A DNA stretch of 64,000 nucleotides from Pseudonocardia autotrophica (GTDB taxonomy: Bacteria > Actinomycetota > Actinomycetes > Mycobacteriales > Pseudonocardiaceae), in assembly GCF_003945385.1 (NCBI RefSeq), contig NZ_AP018920.1:868001-932000 (forward strand). Direction: 5' to 3'. Shown in pieces: positions 32,261-39,004 of the stretch. Within the stretch, counting starts at the first letter, position 1; the number at the start of each line of letters is the position of its first letter. The position numbers were made by a program, and so were the translations under genes. The notes beneath the pieces were generated by a model. It was not told the DNA's origin, did no database searches, and saw nothing but the letters and a program-made list of their open reading frames with translations.

Positions 32261-33646
32261 GTGGCATTCTCGATCGACACGTCGGCGCCGTTCCTCCGGC
32301 CGAGCCAGCTCGAGGCGCTCGTGGTCGCCGTACGCGACGAGGCGGACAAGAACGACGAGCACGACTGGGTGGAGTGGAAAAGCACCCTCGATCTCACGAT
32401 CGCCGCCGACCGCTGGCACCTTGCGAAGCAGATTCTCGGCTTCTCTAACCGTGCCATCGCTACGTCGAAGCGGCACGCCGGGGGCTACAGCTATGTGCTC
32501 GTCGGCGTCGAGCCGGGCGCCCTGGCGGGCGTGACCACTATCGACAACGCGGACCTGGTGAACCCCCTTAACCGGTGGGTCGGTCCCGCGCGGTGGTCGC
32601 CGGAGCAGGTGGTGGTCGACGGCAAGACCGTCATGGTGATCGTCGTGGACCCTCCGCAGCCGGGCGACGACCCCTTCACCCTGCGGAAGGCATACGACCA
32701 GTTCAACGAGGGTGCCATCTTCGTGCGGACGCCCGGCCGGACAGACAGGGCGACCAGCGCGCAGATCACCGACCTCATGGCGCGCGCCCGGGCTGGTACG
32801 GCTGTCGTGCAGGTCGTTGTGAGAGCCGAGCCCGCCACGGTCGAGTTCGGCCCGGCTTACGACGCGCAGCGCGCGCAGGAGTGGCTCGCGGAGAGACGAA
32901 CTGAGCTGATGCTTCCTAGCCGGTCGAAGTGGCCGGCCACGAAGCCCTCGCCGTACGCCGCGCTCAGGCAGTTTGACCGGGGTCTCGTCATGCCGGCTAC
33001 GTCGGTCTACGGCCTGGGTGAGCAGCCCGACAAACGCACCGAGGAGGACTACGAGCGGGAGGTCGAGGAGTACCTCGCCAAGGCGGAAGAGACGGTGAGA
33101 GACCACCTTTTGCATCAGCGGTACGAGTCCGACGGCGCCACATTGAGGCTGGTCGTCGACAACCCGACGGACCGCAACTTTCAGAAGCTGGTCGTCACGG
33201 CCCACGTCCACGGCGATGTCGTGAAGTGGCCGTCGAGCGTTGGGGTCCGGGTATACGCCGCGCCGAATTGGCCCGCTGTGCCGGCCGTACTGGGCACGCC
33301 GCGGAAGTTGCCCGGCATCGAGAGGCTTCTAAACCCCGCCGCGCTGTATCCAAGGGCGGCGGACCGTGCGATCGTCAACCCCATCCCGCGCTTCGAGATT
33401 GAGGACACGGGGTCGGTGACCATCACCTACGCCGCTGTCGATATCCGGCCGCGGACCCCGACTGCTCTGCCCGCCGTGGCCGTTATGGTGAGGGAGCCTG
33501 CGGGCACCATCCTCCGCGTGGAGTGGACCGCGACCGCCGAGAATGTGGACGGGAAGATCGAGGGCGAGCTGGGGGTCGAGGTCGTGTCGCAACCCGACTA
33601 CTACGCGTCCCTGCCCGGAGGGCCCGGAGCTGCCCGCGGTCAGTAG
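32261..33646 (+). CDS. AlbA_2/Schlafen-like domain protein
   Basis: A 461-residue protein. Residues about 14-180 fit a divergent AlbA_2 (Schlafen-type) domain: DEHDWVEWKSTLDLT, LAKQILGFSNRAIATSKRHA, GGYSYVLVGVEPGALAG and EGAIFVRTPGRTDRATSAQI. A charged coiled segment (about 250-290) leads to a beta-rich C-terminal domain (about 295-450). Bacterial AlbA_2 proteins bind nucleic acid, and Schlafen relatives cleave RNA in immunity. It diverges from two winged-helix-repeat genes inside a mobile element. The GTG directly abuts its GGAGG, so the true start may differ by a few codons. Confidence 0.75.
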   Translation: MAFSIDTSAPFLRPSQLEALVVAVRDEADKNDEHDWVEWKSTLDLTIAADRWHLAKQILGFSNRAIATSKRHAGGYSYVLVGVEPGALAGVTTIDNADLVNPLNRWVGPARWSPEQVVVDGKTVMVIVVDPPQPGDDPFTLRKAYDQFNEGAIFVRTPGRTDRATSAQITDLMARARAGTAVVQVVVRAEPATVEFGPAYDAQRAQEWLAERRTELMLPSRSKWPATKPSPYAALRQFDRGLVMPATSVYGLGEQPDKRTEEDYEREVEEYLAKAEETVRDHLLHQRYESDGATLRLVVDNPTDRNFQKLVVTAHVHGDVVKWPSSVGVRVYAAPNWPAVPAVLGTPRKLPGIERLLNPAALYPRAADRAIVNPIPRFEIEDTGSVTITYAAVDIRPRTPTALPAVAVMVREPAGTILRVEWTATAENVDGKIEGELGVEVVSQPDYYASLPGGPGAARGQ

Positions 33647-33875
33647 ACGAGGTCGGGCTCGAGCGGCGGCACAGGTACGGCGGCGTCGGATCGCCGTCGA
33701 TGTGCTTGACGGCGGCGCGCTCGCGCACCCACCGCGCCACGACGACCCGGGCGGAGTGTTGGCAAGCACGTTGGTTCGCCCTCCTCGACGTCGCGGAGCC
33801 CGCCGCCCCGACGGGGAGCTTGTTGGCGAGCGCGTCCGCAATCTCCGAGGGGGTCGTGGTGCTCGACGATCTCAC
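33640..33875 (-). pseudogene. Possible small basic protein, apparently frameshifted
   Basis: From a GTG four bases beyond the integrase stop, a minus-strand frame reads STTTPSEIADALANKLPVGA, then ARWVRERAAVKHIDGDPTPPYLCRR, protein-like for about 68 residues. It then runs on in frame antisense to the AlbA_2 gene. A shift of one base near 33660 would instead end it at a TGA at 33640 as ...EPDLVY, neatly avoiding the overlap. Either a recent frameshift or a genuinely overlapping gene. Family unknown. Confidence 0.3.
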
Positions 33876-33878
33876 CGG

Positions 33879-35312
33879 TTACCGAACAGTCGTGTGAATC
33901 CGTCTTGGTCCAATGACCACCGCTCGGCGCCCGCGAGAGACCTCGACCAGCCCCTCCTCTCGGAGGAGTGAGACGGCACGATGCGCGGTCCCAACCGCGC
34001 AAGAGTTCGCAACGGCGAGTTCGGCCATCGTCGGTAGGAGCGCTCCCGGCGGAAGGCTGCCGTCCTGGATCTGCTGACGGAGCGCGGCAGCGAGCAGCTC
34101 GTACGGCCCCGATCGCCGCACTGCAGGCTTCGGCTGCGGGAGCACCGTGGCGATCGTCGCGGCGGCTCGCCGGTCGGCCTCCTCGACCCACGCCGCGTAC
34201 ACCCGCAGGGTCGTCGCGCCGCCGCTGCCGTGCCCGAGTCGACCGGCGACGGTCCGGATGTCGACCCCGGCCGCGACCAGCTCGGTCGCGGAGTAGTGGC
34301 GGAGCGAGTGAAGTCTTGTACTGCGCAGCTTCAACCGGACGGCGAGCCGCCGGTAGCGTTGACTGATCGCGCGGGGCGCGTAGGGCGTCCGCCCGTCGGG
34401 CGAGGGTGAGAACACGAACCCTTCGGCCTCGAACTCGACGCCCAGCGCGGCCAGTCTGCTGATCCAGAGGTCCCGTTGGGTGCGCAGCAGCTCGACGGTG
34501 TGCGGGTCGAGTGCGACCCGGCGCTTGCGGTCGGTCTTGGTCGACTTCTCGACGACGCCGGCCTTGGACTGGGTGTTGCTGCGCTGCACCCAGACGGTCG
34601 CGCGGTCGAGGTCGACGTCGTGCCAGCGCAGCGCGGAGATCTCGCCCCGGCGGGGGCCGATGAGCATCGTCAACCAGAGCAGCAGGCCCCACTCCGGGTC
34701 GCGCCATGCCTCGTTGAGGATCGCGGCGGCCTCGTCGGCGCTGGGCGGGTCGGGCTCGGCCTTGCTCGGTGCCGGGGCCTGGGCGATGGCGGCAGGGTTG
34801 ACGCCCAGGTGGCGCCAGCGCACGGCCCGGTCGAGCGCGGCCCGGAGGATGTAGTGCACCTTGCGGGTCGTGCTGGCGCTCAGCGGCCGGCACTCGTGCC
34901 CGGGTCGAGGGCGGCCGGTGCAGAGCGTCCGGCACCGCTGGAGGCGGGCGTAGAAGCGTTCCAGTAGCTCGGCGTCGAGCTTCCCGGCCTGGAGGTGGCC
35001 GAACGTGGGCAGGACGTAGAGCCGGATCAGGTCGTCGTAGCGCTCCTGGGTCGTGGGCTGGAGGTCGGCGACCTCCAGCCACTGCGCGACGGCCTGGCCG
35101 ACGGTGATCGAGGACTTCGGTTGCTTGTTCTCGTCGACCTGGCGCTGGAGCTTGGTCAGTGCCTTCTTGGCCTCGGCGTGGGTCTTGCAGGTCTCCCGGA
35201 GCTTGCGCTTCTTGCCCGTCAGCGGGTCGATTCCGGCGAACACCTCGGCGCGGAACGAACCGCTCGGCAGCTCCTCGATGTAGCCGCGTGACCTGCGCTT
35301 CTGCGGGGGCAT
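33879..35312 (-). CDS. int: Tyrosine integrase fused to a GntR-type DNA-binding domain
   Basis: A 477-residue site-specific recombinase. Arm and core-binding domains fill residues 1-190. The catalytic domain carries Arg in GPRRGEISALRWHD (about 220), HSLRHYSATEL (about 336) and the nucleophile region GHGSGGATTLRVYAAW (about 358). It stands beside the tRNA-Arg att site it should use. Unusually, the last roughly 85 residues (PYELLAAALRQQIQDGSLPP, then LAVANSCAVGTAHRAVSLLR) form a GntR winged helix like the KorSA/Pra-type regulators of actinomycete elements. This suggests self-regulation or extra DNA contacts. The ATG matches the relic copy at 7140. Confidence 0.9.
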   Translation of the reverse strand: MPPQKRRSRGYIEELPSGSFRAEVFAGIDPLTGKKRKLRETCKTHAEAKKALTKLQRQVDENKQPKSSITVGQAVAQWLEVADLQPTTQERYDDLIRLYVLPTFGHLQAGKLDAELLERFYARLQRCRTLCTGRPRPGHECRPLSASTTRKVHYILRAALDRAVRWRHLGVNPAAIAQAPAPSKAEPDPPSADEAAAILNEAWRDPEWGLLLWLTMLIGPRRGEISALRWHDVDLDRATVWVQRSNTQSKAGVVEKSTKTDRKRRVALDPHTVELLRTQRDLWISRLAALGVEFEAEGFVFSPSPDGRTPYAPRAISQRYRRLAVRLKLRSTRLHSLRHYSATELVAAGVDIRTVAGRLGHGSGGATTLRVYAAWVEEADRRAAATIATVLPQPKPAVRRSGPYELLAAALRQQIQDGSLPPGALLPTMAELAVANSCAVGTAHRAVSLLREEGLVEVSRGRRAVVIGPRRIHTTVR

Positions 35313-35376
35313 GGGCGGACCGTAGCCAAGTTTGGCCCCACGAATGGCCCCACGGCCGTCTGTCGTTCGCGATCGC

Positions 35377-35444
35377 GAACAGCGTTTCCGCTGGTCACGG
35401 TGTAGTGCCCCCGGCAGGATTCGAACCTGCGGCACCCGCTTTAG
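35377..35444 (+). repeat. attR: 68-bp repeat at the intact tRNA-Arg gene
   Basis: Identical to 15484-15551. It covers the tRNA from the anticodon loop to the 3' end plus 29 bases beyond it. The integrase ATG lies 65 bases away. Identity starting in the anticodon loop is typical for tyrosine integrases that target tRNA genes and restore them on insertion. Confidence 0.9.
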
Positions 35445-35478
35445 GAGAGCGGTGCTCTATCCCCTGAGCTACGAGGGC
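35406..35478 (-). tRNA. tRNA-Arg (anticodon CCU)
   Basis: A 73-base cloverleaf without encoded CCA: acceptor GCCCTCG/CGGGGGC with one G-T pair, D stem GCTC/GAGC, anticodon stem CCGCT/AGCGG around loop CTCCTAA (anticodon CCT), and T arm GCAGG-TTCGAAT-CCTGC. It reads AGG codons. It is the insertion site of the neighbouring element, whose attR supplies its 3' half; only this copy has an intact 5' half. Confidence 0.95.
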
Positions 35479-35546
35479 GTGCGGCGAGCCTACCCGGATG
35501 CTCGCACAGCACCACCGGCGCGGTTCGCTCCCCGTACGTCCGGTGA

Positions 35547-36548
35547 TCAGGGGGTCAGCGCCGCCCACTGCTCGGTGAGCGAGTCCAGGACGGCGTTGTA
35601 GCCCTGGTAGCCGAAGTATCCGACCGACTCCTGCGAGTCCAGCCGGATGACCCGACCCGTCCGGACTGCCGGGAGGCCCGACCACAACGCGTTCCCGCGC
35701 AGTGCGTCCAGTGCCGCCTCGCCGTCGGGGCCGGAGTTGGCCATCACGATCAGGGTGTCGCCGTTCACCTCGCCCAGGAGCTCCTGCCCGACAGTGACGA
35801 ACAGGTCCCGGTACGGCTCACCGGCGAGCGTGCCCGCGTCCGGGACGATCCGGCCACCGGCCTCCTGCAGCCACCGGGTGACCGAGGACGCCCGTGGGCG
35901 GTAGACCCGGATCTGGTCCCCGACGCCCAGGACGGCCGAGACCGTTCCGATCTCGCCGAGGGCTTCGAGGCGCTGCGTGCGCTGCGCCTCGAACCCGGTG
36001 ATGATCTCCTCGGCCCGTTCGTCGCGTCCTACGGCTGCGGCGATCGCACGCAGGCTGGGCTCCGCGTCGTGGACGTCGATGTCGACGGCCACGGTCGGTG
36101 CGATCCGGGTCAGCGCGTCGTACTGGTCGGTGATCCCGTCGGTCCAGCCCAGCACCAGGTCCGGCCGGAGCGCTGCCACCGCCTCCAGGCGGACCTCGTC
36201 GGAGCTTCCGGCCGTCGGCAGCACGGTGACGTCGCCCGTGAGGTCGGCGACGACGCCGGGGAACTGCGACCCGATGATGCTCTCGTGGGTCAGGGCCCCG
36301 ACCGGCTCGATGCCGAGTGCCAGCAGGTGCGGCAGGGTGCCCCGGCGGTCGATCGCGACGACCCGCGACGGGGACACCGGGATGTCGGTGACGCCGAGGG
36401 GGTGCTCGACCCGGCGTGACGTGGCGCCGGCAGGGCCGCTGTCCGAGCCACCGGCGCAGCCGCTGAGCAGGCCCGCGGCGGCCATGATCGCGAGGAACTC
36501 CCGGCGGGTCGTCGCGGTGCAGACGGGGGGCGGGCAGGCGATCATCAT
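35547..36548 (-). CDS. Iron-siderophore ABC transporter substrate-binding lipoprotein
   Basis: A 333-residue FecB/FepB-type periplasmic-binding protein. The N terminus has a twin-arginine signal with lipobox, TTRREFLAIMAAAGLLSGCA, so it is exported folded and lipid-anchored outside the membrane. The binding-protein domain follows (VVAIDRRGTLPHLLALGIEP to the C terminus). The IdeR/DmdR box overlaps its promoter. A -10-like TATGTT lies six bases before the ATG chosen and there is no ribosome site, so the message is probably leaderless. No permease or ATPase gene is adjacent, so it must use a transporter encoded elsewhere. Confidence 0.88.
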   Translation of the reverse strand: MMIACPPPVCTATTRREFLAIMAAAGLLSGCAGGSDSGPAGATSRRVEHPLGVTDIPVSPSRVVAIDRRGTLPHLLALGIEPVGALTHESIIGSQFPGVVADLTGDVTVLPTAGSSDEVRLEAVAALRPDLVLGWTDGITDQYDALTRIAPTVAVDIDVHDAEPSLRAIAAAVGRDERAEEIITGFEAQRTQRLEALGEIGTVSAVLGVGDQIRVYRPRASSVTRWLQEAGGRIVPDAGTLAGEPYRDLFVTVGQELLGEVNGDTLIVMANSGPDGEAALDALRGNALWSGLPAVRTGRVIRLDSQESVGYFGYQGYNAVLDSLTEQWAALTP

Positions 36549-36557
36549 GAACCGAAC

Positions 36558-36576
36558 ATAGGTGAGCCTCACCTGA
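36558..36576. promoter_or_regulatory. IdeR/DmdR iron box
   Basis: The core AGGTGAGCCTCACCT (36560-36574) is a near-perfect palindrome matching the TTAGGTTAGGCTCACCTAA-type iron box. It overlaps the presumed -10 TATGTT of the minus-strand siderophore-binding gene, so Fe(II)-bound IdeR/DmdR would block transcription when iron is plentiful. Confidence 0.85.
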
Positions 36577-36626
36577 TTCCACAACGGGTGCTCCGGTGCA
36601 GCTGCCCGGCCTGTCCCAGCCCTGGC

Positions 36627-37643
36627 TCACGACGGCGTCGACGTGCTCGCCCCCTGATCGGCGGCGATCCGGAGCCGCTCGGCGATGCCGCCCGCCGCCC
36701 GGGCCAGCTCGGGCGGGTGGAGCTCGTCGAGGTCGCAGTCGAAGCTCGCGAGGATGCCGGCGATCCCGGCCCACGACCACGCGCCGAGGGTGAGACGGCA
36801 ATGCCGGTCGTCCAGATGTTCGACGACCGAGCCGCCGGGTGCCCAGCGGGCGACCACGTGCGCGGGCAGATCGAGGCGGGCGCTGCCGGTGCACTGCCAG
36901 TCGGCGGGTGTGTCACCCCGGTCGTGGCTGGACATGACGAAACCGGCGATGTCGGCGCCGGGAAGCTCGCGGGGCCCGAAACCGGCGGTGGTCGGGTGCG
37001 CACGGAGCCGGTCGACGCGCAGCACCCGCCACTCCTGGTCGGCGCGGTCGTGAGCCACCAGGTACCAGCGCCCCGCCCATACGACGAGATGATGAGGTTC
37101 GACGCGGCGACCGGCACTGAAGTCGGCGTCGGCCGGAGCGGATCGGGTCCCGTCCGGCCGCAGGATCTCGACGACGAGCTCGCGCCGCTGTCGCACCGCC
37201 GTGCCGACCACCGTGAGCGCCTCGGGATCGATCGGTGGCGCCGAGAACTCCCAGTAGTTGCGCAACCTGGTCAGCCGCAGCGACTCCATCGACGTGCGCA
37301 CGGTCTCGGGCATCGCCTGCTCGAGCGTGGCCAGCGCGCGTGCGGCGTCGTCGCCCAATCCGGCGATCGTGCCGGGAGCGGTCTGCAGTGCGACGGCGAT
37401 CGCGAGCGCCTGGTCGTGGTCGAACAGCAGCGGCGGCAGCGTGTGGCCGCTGCCCAGCCGGTACCCGCCACCGGGACCGTGCAGGGTCGTGACCGGGTAG
37501 CCGAGCTCGCGCAAGGTGTCCAGATCCCGGCGGACGGTCCGGGTGCTGGTCCCGAGCCGGTCCGCCAGCTCGCGCAGTGGCCACACCCGGCGGGCCCCGA
37601 GCAGGGACAGCAGCGTCAGAGTCCGGAGCGAGGTGCCCGCCAT
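36627..37643 (-). CDS. HTH/WYL-domain transcriptional regulator
   Basis: A 338-residue DeoR-like regulator: N-terminal winged helix (LRELADRLGTSTRTVRRDLD, about residues 23-42, then GYPVTTLHGPGGGYRLG) and a C-terminal WYL domain whose signature reads WAGRWYLVAHDRADQEWRVL (about 190-210), ending with a WCX extension. WYL proteins sense nucleic acid or small ligands. It is divergent from an FAD monooxygenase, with a 39-bp palindrome between them that is the probable operator. Confidence 0.88.
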   Translation of the reverse strand: MAGTSLRTLTLLSLLGARRVWPLRELADRLGTSTRTVRRDLDTLRELGYPVTTLHGPGGGYRLGSGHTLPPLLFDHDQALAIAVALQTAPGTIAGLGDDAARALATLEQAMPETVRTSMESLRLTRLRNYWEFSAPPIDPEALTVVGTAVRQRRELVVEILRPDGTRSAPADADFSAGRRVEPHHLVVWAGRWYLVAHDRADQEWRVLRVDRLRAHPTTAGFGPRELPGADIAGFVMSSHDRGDTPADWQCTGSARLDLPAHVVARWAPGGSVVEHLDDRHCRLTLGAWSWAGIAGILASFDCDLDELHPPELARAAGGIAERLRIAADQGASTSTPS

Positions 37644-37654
37644 CGGCTCATCCT

Positions 37655-37693
37655 GGCACCGGTGGTGGACATCCGGTGTCCACCACCGGTGCC
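37655..37693. promoter_or_regulatory. 39-bp perfect palindrome, WYL-regulator operator candidate
   Basis: Seventeen-base arms GGCACCGGTGGTGGACA and TGTCCACCACCGGTGCC around TCCGG. It begins 12 bases before the WYL gene and ends 42 bases before the monooxygenase ATG. Unusually long and perfect for an operator, so it is likely the site through which the WYL protein controls both genes. Confidence 0.7.
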
Positions 37694-37735
37694 ACCGTCG
37701 AGGCCGACAGGAGTCGACGGAAGGACGGGGCGGGC

Positions 37736-38974
37736 ATGCGGGTGGTCGTGGTGGGTGGCGGGATCGGCGGACTGGCTCTGGGATCGGGGCTGCGCCGCAA
37801 CGGGTTCGACGTGGAGGTGGTCGACCGTGACATCGACGTGAGGGCGACCGGCGGCTACCACATCACGCTCGACGACCGGGCCCTGGCGGCGCTGGGACGG
37901 TTGGTCCAGCCGCAGATCGTGCGCCGGCTGTCGGCCTCGGGTTCGGCGCTGCGGCATCGCGAGCCCGACGCGTTCTGGGACCGCCGTGGCCGGTTCCTCG
38001 GACACGGTGCCGACCTGAGCGGCAGCGCGAGTGTCGACGTCGACCGCATCACGTTGCGCGCGCTGCTGGCCGAGGCGGTCGGTCCGGACCTACGCCTGGG
38101 ACGAACGGTGACCGGCGTCGGGCTCGACGGTGACGGCCGTCCACGGGTCGGGTTCGCCGACGGCACGTCGGTCACCGCGGACCTGGTGGTCGGCGCCGAC
38201 GGCGCCCACTCGCTCGTCGCCCGGCACCTGGCGGGAGCGCCGACCAACCATCCGGTGGGCATCATCGGCTTCTCCGGGCGTACCCGGCGGGCCGACCTCG
38301 GTGCCGCGGAGAGCGAGCGCCTGGGCCCGCGGTCGTCGATGGCCGTCGGCCCCCGGGGAGCCGCGCTCTACATCGGTTTCCTCGACCCGGTCGGCAACGC
38401 GGCACTCGATGCGCCCGAGCTGCGGATGTCGGTCACCACCGGCCCCACCTACATCTGGGGCGCGATGTTCCCGGAGGGCGCCGGTACCCGGGCACTGCGC
38501 GGTCTGCGCGGCGAGCAGCTGCGGGCGGCGCTGCTCGACCGGTTCCGCGACCGGGGCTGGGACGACCGTTTCCTCGAGGTCGTCGCCCTGGCGGATCCGA
38601 CCGGGATCGGTTCGTTCCGGTTCCGCGCCGCGTCGACCAGGGCCGCCGAGCTCGCGCCCTGGCCGGCGGGTTCGATCACCGCACTCGGGGACGCCGTGCA
38701 CGCGACTCCGCCCACCGCGGGGATGGGAGCGGGGGCCGCCATCCGCGACGCCGCCGATCTGCTCGACCAGCTCGGTGCCGTCGCGGAGGACGCCGTGCCG
38801 CTCACCGATGCGATCGGCCGGTTCGAGGCCGGCATGCGCGAGCGTGGCAGCGAGGTGCTCGCCCTGGCGATGCGGACCGTCCGAGGCATCCGCGCGACCG
38901 ACACCGTGCTGGGCGCCGCCGCGACGGCGCTCGCCACCCCGATCCTCGCCGCGGTCGCCCGGTCGAGCCGCTGA
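37736..38974 (+). CDS. FAD-dependent monooxygenase (class A)
   Basis: A 412-residue flavoprotein hydroxylase. FAD fold VVVGGGIGGLALGSGLRRNG (about residues 4-23), DG motif VVGADGAHSLVARHL (about 155-169) and second FAD motif ITALGDAVHATPPTAGMGAG (about 316-335) are all present. Relatives oxidise aromatic polyketides, antibiotics (Rox/TetX-like) or salicylate-type compounds. It stands alone downstream of the divergent palindrome, under probable WYL control, which fits an inducible detoxification role; substrate unknown. Confidence 0.85.
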   Translation: MRVVVVGGGIGGLALGSGLRRNGFDVEVVDRDIDVRATGGYHITLDDRALAALGRLVQPQIVRRLSASGSALRHREPDAFWDRRGRFLGHGADLSGSASVDVDRITLRALLAEAVGPDLRLGRTVTGVGLDGDGRPRVGFADGTSVTADLVVGADGAHSLVARHLAGAPTNHPVGIIGFSGRTRRADLGAAESERLGPRSSMAVGPRGAALYIGFLDPVGNAALDAPELRMSVTTGPTYIWGAMFPEGAGTRALRGLRGEQLRAALLDRFRDRGWDDRFLEVVALADPTGIGSFRFRAASTRAAELAPWPAGSITALGDAVHATPPTAGMGAGAAIRDAADLLDQLGAVAEDAVPLTDAIGRFEAGMRERGSEVLALAMRTVRGIRATDTVLGAAATALATPILAAVARSSR

Positions 38975-39004
38975 CCGGGCGCGCCGCCACGGCGTCACCG
39001 CAGT

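Larger units (their letters stand above)
15484..35444. mobile_element. Integrative mobilizable element in tRNA-Arg(CCU), about 20 kb
   Basis: Bounded by perfect 68-bp repeats. Order from left: Nudix, XRE regulator, excisionase, small membrane protein, a chain of overlapping transfer genes (WhiB-like, coupling ATPase, DUF4913, DUF2637, MobF relaxase), a cargo of winged-helix and AlbA_2/Schlafen genes, and the integrase beside the tRNA. No VirB4/VirB6-type mating-pair genes, no FtsK/TraB translocase and no replication initiator are present, so it should be mobilised by a helper or by a minimal, uncharacterised route. Confidence 0.85.
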
